Shown: piece after piece, positions 61,638 to 64,000 of the stretch | How the letters are laid out: every line of letters starts with the position of its first letter | Numbering within the stretch: the first letter of the stretch is position 1 | Assembly: GCA_035250245.1 (NCBI GenBank) | Contig: DATFFH010000075.1 | Span: 4,164 to 68,163, forward strand | Direction of reading: 5' to 3' | DNA from: Luteimonas_C sp035250245 | GTDB lineage: Bacteria; Pseudomonadota; Gammaproteobacteria; Xanthomonadales; Xanthomonadaceae | Length of the DNA stretch: 64,000 nt | Notes under the pieces: generated by a model | Told to the model about the DNA's origin: nothing | The model's database searches: none | Seen by the model: the letters and a program-made list of their open reading frames with translations, nothing else | Translations under genes and position numbers: made by a program

Positions 61638-62939
61638 TCAACGGTTCTTGCGCAGACGGGCGTAGAAGAAGCCGTCCATGCCTTCCTCGCCGGGCAGGCG
61701 CTGGCGGCCCGCGCTGGCGATGCGTCCGAAACGATCGCCCAACTCTTCCGCGGAGGCGTCTGGCGTTCGTGCGATGAAATCGGCCACTTGCGCCTCGTTT
61801 TCCGCCTTCAGGATCGAACACGTCGCGTACAGCAGCGCGCCTCCGGGCGACAGCATCGTCCAGGCCGCATCCAACAATCGCGCTTGCAATGCGATCAATG
61901 CCGCCACATCGCTCTCACGGCGATGCAACAGGATGTCGGGCTGGCGGCGGACGATGCCGGTGGCCGAGCACGGCGCATCGAGCAGGATCGCGTCGAACGG
62001 CGTGCCATCCCACCAACTCGGCGGATCGGCGGCGTCCGCGGCGCGCAATTCGGCGTTGGCGCCGAATCCCAGCCGCGCGAGTGTTTCTTCGACTTTGCGC
62101 AATCGCTTCGGATCGCTGTCGATCGCGGTCAGGCGCAACGACGGGTCGCGCTCGAGCAGATGCGCGGCTTTGCCGCCGGGCGCGGCGCAGGCGTCGAGCA
62201 CGCGCGCGCCCGGCGACGGCGACATCGCATCGGCGACGCGTTGCGCCGCGCCGTCCTGGATCGACACTTCGCCCTCGACGAATCCGGGGAGTGCGGCGAC
62301 CGGCATCGAATCGTCGATCCGCAACGCATCCGCGAAATCCTCGGGAACTTCGGCCAGGATCCCTTGCGCGCTCAATTTTTCGGCATAAGCCTGGCGAGGG
62401 ATGCGCTGCAGGTTGACTCGCAACCACGTCGGCGCGGGCGTCGTGCCCGCTGCGAGGATCGTTGTGTAGTCCTGTGGCCAGTCCGCCCGCAATCGCGTTT
62501 TCAGCCACTCCGGCCACGCATCCGCAGCCTCTGCCGCGGGCAAACCTTCGCGCAACGCGCGCCGCAGCAGCGCATTGACCATGCCGGCCTGGTGCGCGCG
62601 GCCGAGTGCGCGCGCCGCTTCCACGGTCGCATCGACCGCCGCATGCGACGGCAGGCCGAGCGCATCGATCTGGGCGAAACCGGCGAACAGCAAGGCGCGC
62701 AATTCGGCGTCGCGCTTGGCCAGCGGCTTGGCGATCCAGGCCTTCAACGCGGCGTCGTAACGCGCGCGTTGGCGCAGCGCGGCGAAGCAGATCGCTTCGA
62801 CCAGGGCGCGGTCGCGAGTATCTTCCAGTGCGGGCAGTGCCCTGGCCAATTCGGCTTTCAACGAGCGGCCGCGATGCAGGACGGCATCCAGCATGCGCGT
62901 CGCGGCGACTCGCGACGTCGCTCCGCTGCTCACCTTCAC
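61638..62939 (-). CDS. rsmB: 16S rRNA (cytosine-967-C5)-methyltransferase RsmB
   Basis: A 433-residue enzyme that methylates C967 of 16S rRNA with S-adenosylmethionine. An N-terminal NusB-like helical domain (RVAATRMLDAVLHRGRSLKAEL...AGMVNALLRRAL) precedes the Rossmann methyltransferase. The SAM site is VLDACAAPGGKAAHLLE. The two catalytic cysteines are in ILLDAPCSATGIVRRQPDI and LLYATCSILKAEN. It starts 30 bases after fmt on the same strand, the usual fmt-rsmB order; def is not within the window. Confidence 0.97.
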   Translation of the reverse strand: MKVSSGATSRVAATRMLDAVLHRGRSLKAELARALPALEDTRDRALVEAICFAALRQRARYDAALKAWIAKPLAKRDAELRALLFAGFAQIDALGLPSHAAVDATVEAARALGRAHQAGMVNALLRRALREGLPAAEAADAWPEWLKTRLRADWPQDYTTILAAGTTPAPTWLRVNLQRIPRQAYAEKLSAQGILAEVPEDFADALRIDDSMPVAALPGFVEGEVSIQDGAAQRVADAMSPSPGARVLDACAAPGGKAAHLLERDPSLRLTAIDSDPKRLRKVEETLARLGFGANAELRAADAADPPSWWDGTPFDAILLDAPCSATGIVRRQPDILLHRRESDVAALIALQARLLDAAWTMLSPGGALLYATCSILKAENEAQVADFIARTPDASAEELGDRFGRIASAGRQRLPGEEGMDGFFYARLRKNR

Positions 62940-62940
62940 T

Positions 62941-62999
62941 CTAGCCCTCTCCCGCTAGCGGAAGGCATCTCAATCCGCTCCCGCAAGCGGGAGCGGGGA
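62941..62999. repeat. Hairpin repeat overlapping the end of fmt
   Basis: CCCTCTCCCGCTAGCGGAAG followed by CCGCTCCCGCAAGCGGGAGCGG (62981-62997 core). The second palindrome lies inside the fmt reading frame and encodes its last residues (SPLPLAGAD). It is related to the CCCTCTCCC repeats at 52399. Confidence 0.65.
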
Positions 63000-63911
63000 T
63001 TTCAGTTCGCGGCGTGCATTGAGGTAATCGGCGGCGGTGATCGCCTTGCCGCCTTCGCGCTGCAGTGTGCGGATGCGCAAGGCGCCTTCTCCGCAGGCGA
63101 TGTCGATACCGTCGCGGCCGGCGACCAGCAAGGTGCCGGGCGCGACGTTGTGCGCCAGCGGTAAGGCGATCGCGGCATGGATGCGCAAGCGTTCGCCGGC
63201 GACCTCAGCCTCGGCGACGGGCCAGGGCTGGAACGCGCGTACCTTGTCCGCCAAACGCTGCGCGGTTTGCGTCCAATCCAGTTTCGCTTCGCCTTTTTCG
63301 AGCTTGTGCGCGTAGGTGACGCCGGTTTCCGGCTGCGGCTTGGGCACCGGGCGGATGCCGGCCCGCAGCAAGCCCAAACCGTCGGCCAAAGTCTGCGCGC
63401 CGAGTTCGGACAGGCGATCGTGCAATTCGCCGCCGGTCTCGTGCTCGCCGATCGACAGTTTCTGCGACAGCAGCACCGGACCGGTGTCCAGGCCCTTCTC
63501 CATCTGCATCAGGCAAACGCCGGTTTCGCGATCGCCGGCCTCGATCGCGCGCTGGATCGGCGCCGCGCCGCGCCAGCGCGGCAGCAGCGAGGCGTGCACG
63601 TTCCAGCAGCCGTATTTGGGGATGTCGAGGATCTTCTGCGGCAGCAGCTGGCCGTACGCCACCACCACCATCAGATCCGGTTCCAAGGCGCGCAGGGCGT
63701 CGCGCGACAGTTCGCCTTTCAGCGTTTCCGGCTGCAGCACGGGGATGCCGCGCTTCAACGCTTCCAGCTTCACCGGCGACGCCTGCAGTTCGCGGCCGCG
63801 GCCGGCGGGACGGTCGGGCTGCGTATACACGGCGACCACTTCGCCGCGCGCGGCGGCGGCGCGCAAACTCGGAACCGCGAATTCGGGAGTGCCGGCAAAA
63901 ACGATGCGCAT
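62970..63911 (-). CDS. fmt: Methionyl-tRNA formyltransferase
   Basis: A 313-residue enzyme that formylates initiator Met-tRNA from 10-formyl-tetrahydrofolate. Catalytic block: CWNVHASLLPRWRGAAPIQRAI (Asn, His) and GVCLMQMEKGLDTGPVL (Asp). The N-terminus MRIVFAGTPEFAVPSL and the tRNA-gripping loop TQPDRPAGRGRELQASPVK are canonical, with the C-terminal OB-like domain after residue 205. The last residues are read through a repeat-type hairpin, so the tail may differ from relatives. Coupled to rsmB downstream. Confidence 0.97.
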   Translation of the reverse strand: MRIVFAGTPEFAVPSLRAAAARGEVVAVYTQPDRPAGRGRELQASPVKLEALKRGIPVLQPETLKGELSRDALRALEPDLMVVVAYGQLLPQKILDIPKYGCWNVHASLLPRWRGAAPIQRAIEAGDRETGVCLMQMEKGLDTGPVLLSQKLSIGEHETGGELHDRLSELGAQTLADGLGLLRAGIRPVPKPQPETGVTYAHKLEKGEAKLDWTQTAQRLADKVRAFQPWPVAEAEVAGERLRIHAAIALPLAHNVAPGTLLVAGRDGIDIACGEGALRIRTLQREGGKAITAADYLNARRELKSPLPLAGAD

Positions 63912-63940
63912 TAGATCTCTTCGGTCAGCTGGACTTGATT

Positions 63941-64000
63941 TGTGGGAGCGGCTTCAGCCGCGAGCTTTGGCCGCAGGCGCCGAAGCAAAGCTCGCGGCTG
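63941..64000. repeat. GTGGGAGCGGCTTCAGCCGC repeat cut by window end
   Basis: Left arm TGTGGGAGCGGCTTCAGCCG at 63941 and the beginning of the right arm (GCTCGCGGCTG) at the last bases; the rest is outside. Same family as 59683 and 61535. Confidence 0.75.

Overview
The window reads as chromosomal DNA of a high-GC gammaproteobacterium, most likely a Lysobacter/Xanthomonas-type member of the Xanthomonadaceae. The pointers are the short xanthomonad-type OpgH, two very large TonB-dependent receptors, an alpha-amino-acid ester hydrolase of the kind described from Xanthomonas, the fmt-rsmB pair, a long-insert RpoD, and repeated intergenic hairpins containing GTAGGAGCGGCTTYAGCCGC. The species cannot be fixed from sequence alone. 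No phage, insertion sequence, integrase or CRISPR array was seen.

Layout. 1-5440 (minus): osmoregulated periplasmic glucan genes opgD and opgH (opgH cut by the window edge), a small cupin, and periplasmic trehalase. 5883-10470 (plus): a TonB-dependent receptor followed by a secreted six-hairpin glycosidase-like protein, divergent from the trehalase; together they look like a glycan-use locus. 10500-39061: an adhesin and signalling island. It holds a 2866-residue trimeric autotransporter with a downstream TpgA-like SmpA/OmpA lipoprotein, and a 4284-residue classical autotransporter. Between them lie two paralogous OmpR-type response regulators, one membrane histidine kinase and one beta-propeller/Y_Y_Y sensor protein with no output domain. 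39719-49865 (minus): six genes in one direction, ggt, alpha-amino-acid ester hydrolase, Oar-like receptor, dgcN, dgcA and gltS. A LysR gene lies upstream, and a perfect 21-bp LysR-type palindrome lies in front of ggt. I read this as uptake and breakdown of gamma-glutamyl or D-glutamate-containing peptides.

50219-64000: mostly housekeeping. It contains the LysR gene, tRNA-Ile(CAU), an alpha/beta hydrolase, an NTF2-like protein, rpoD, dtd, an overlapping plus-strand operon (LpxL-like acyltransferase, two bacterial-PH proteins, a WaaE-like glycosyltransferase), an ArnT-like glycosyltransferase, rsmB and fmt. The gaps carry several families of long inverted repeats.

The two systems most worth following are the split two-component module sitting between two giant surface adhesins that share a promoter element, and the LysR-controlled gamma-glutamyl/D-Glu cluster. 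Start sites were chosen from visible Shine-Dalgarno sequences and signal peptides. No database search was possible, so family names rest on motifs I recognise.
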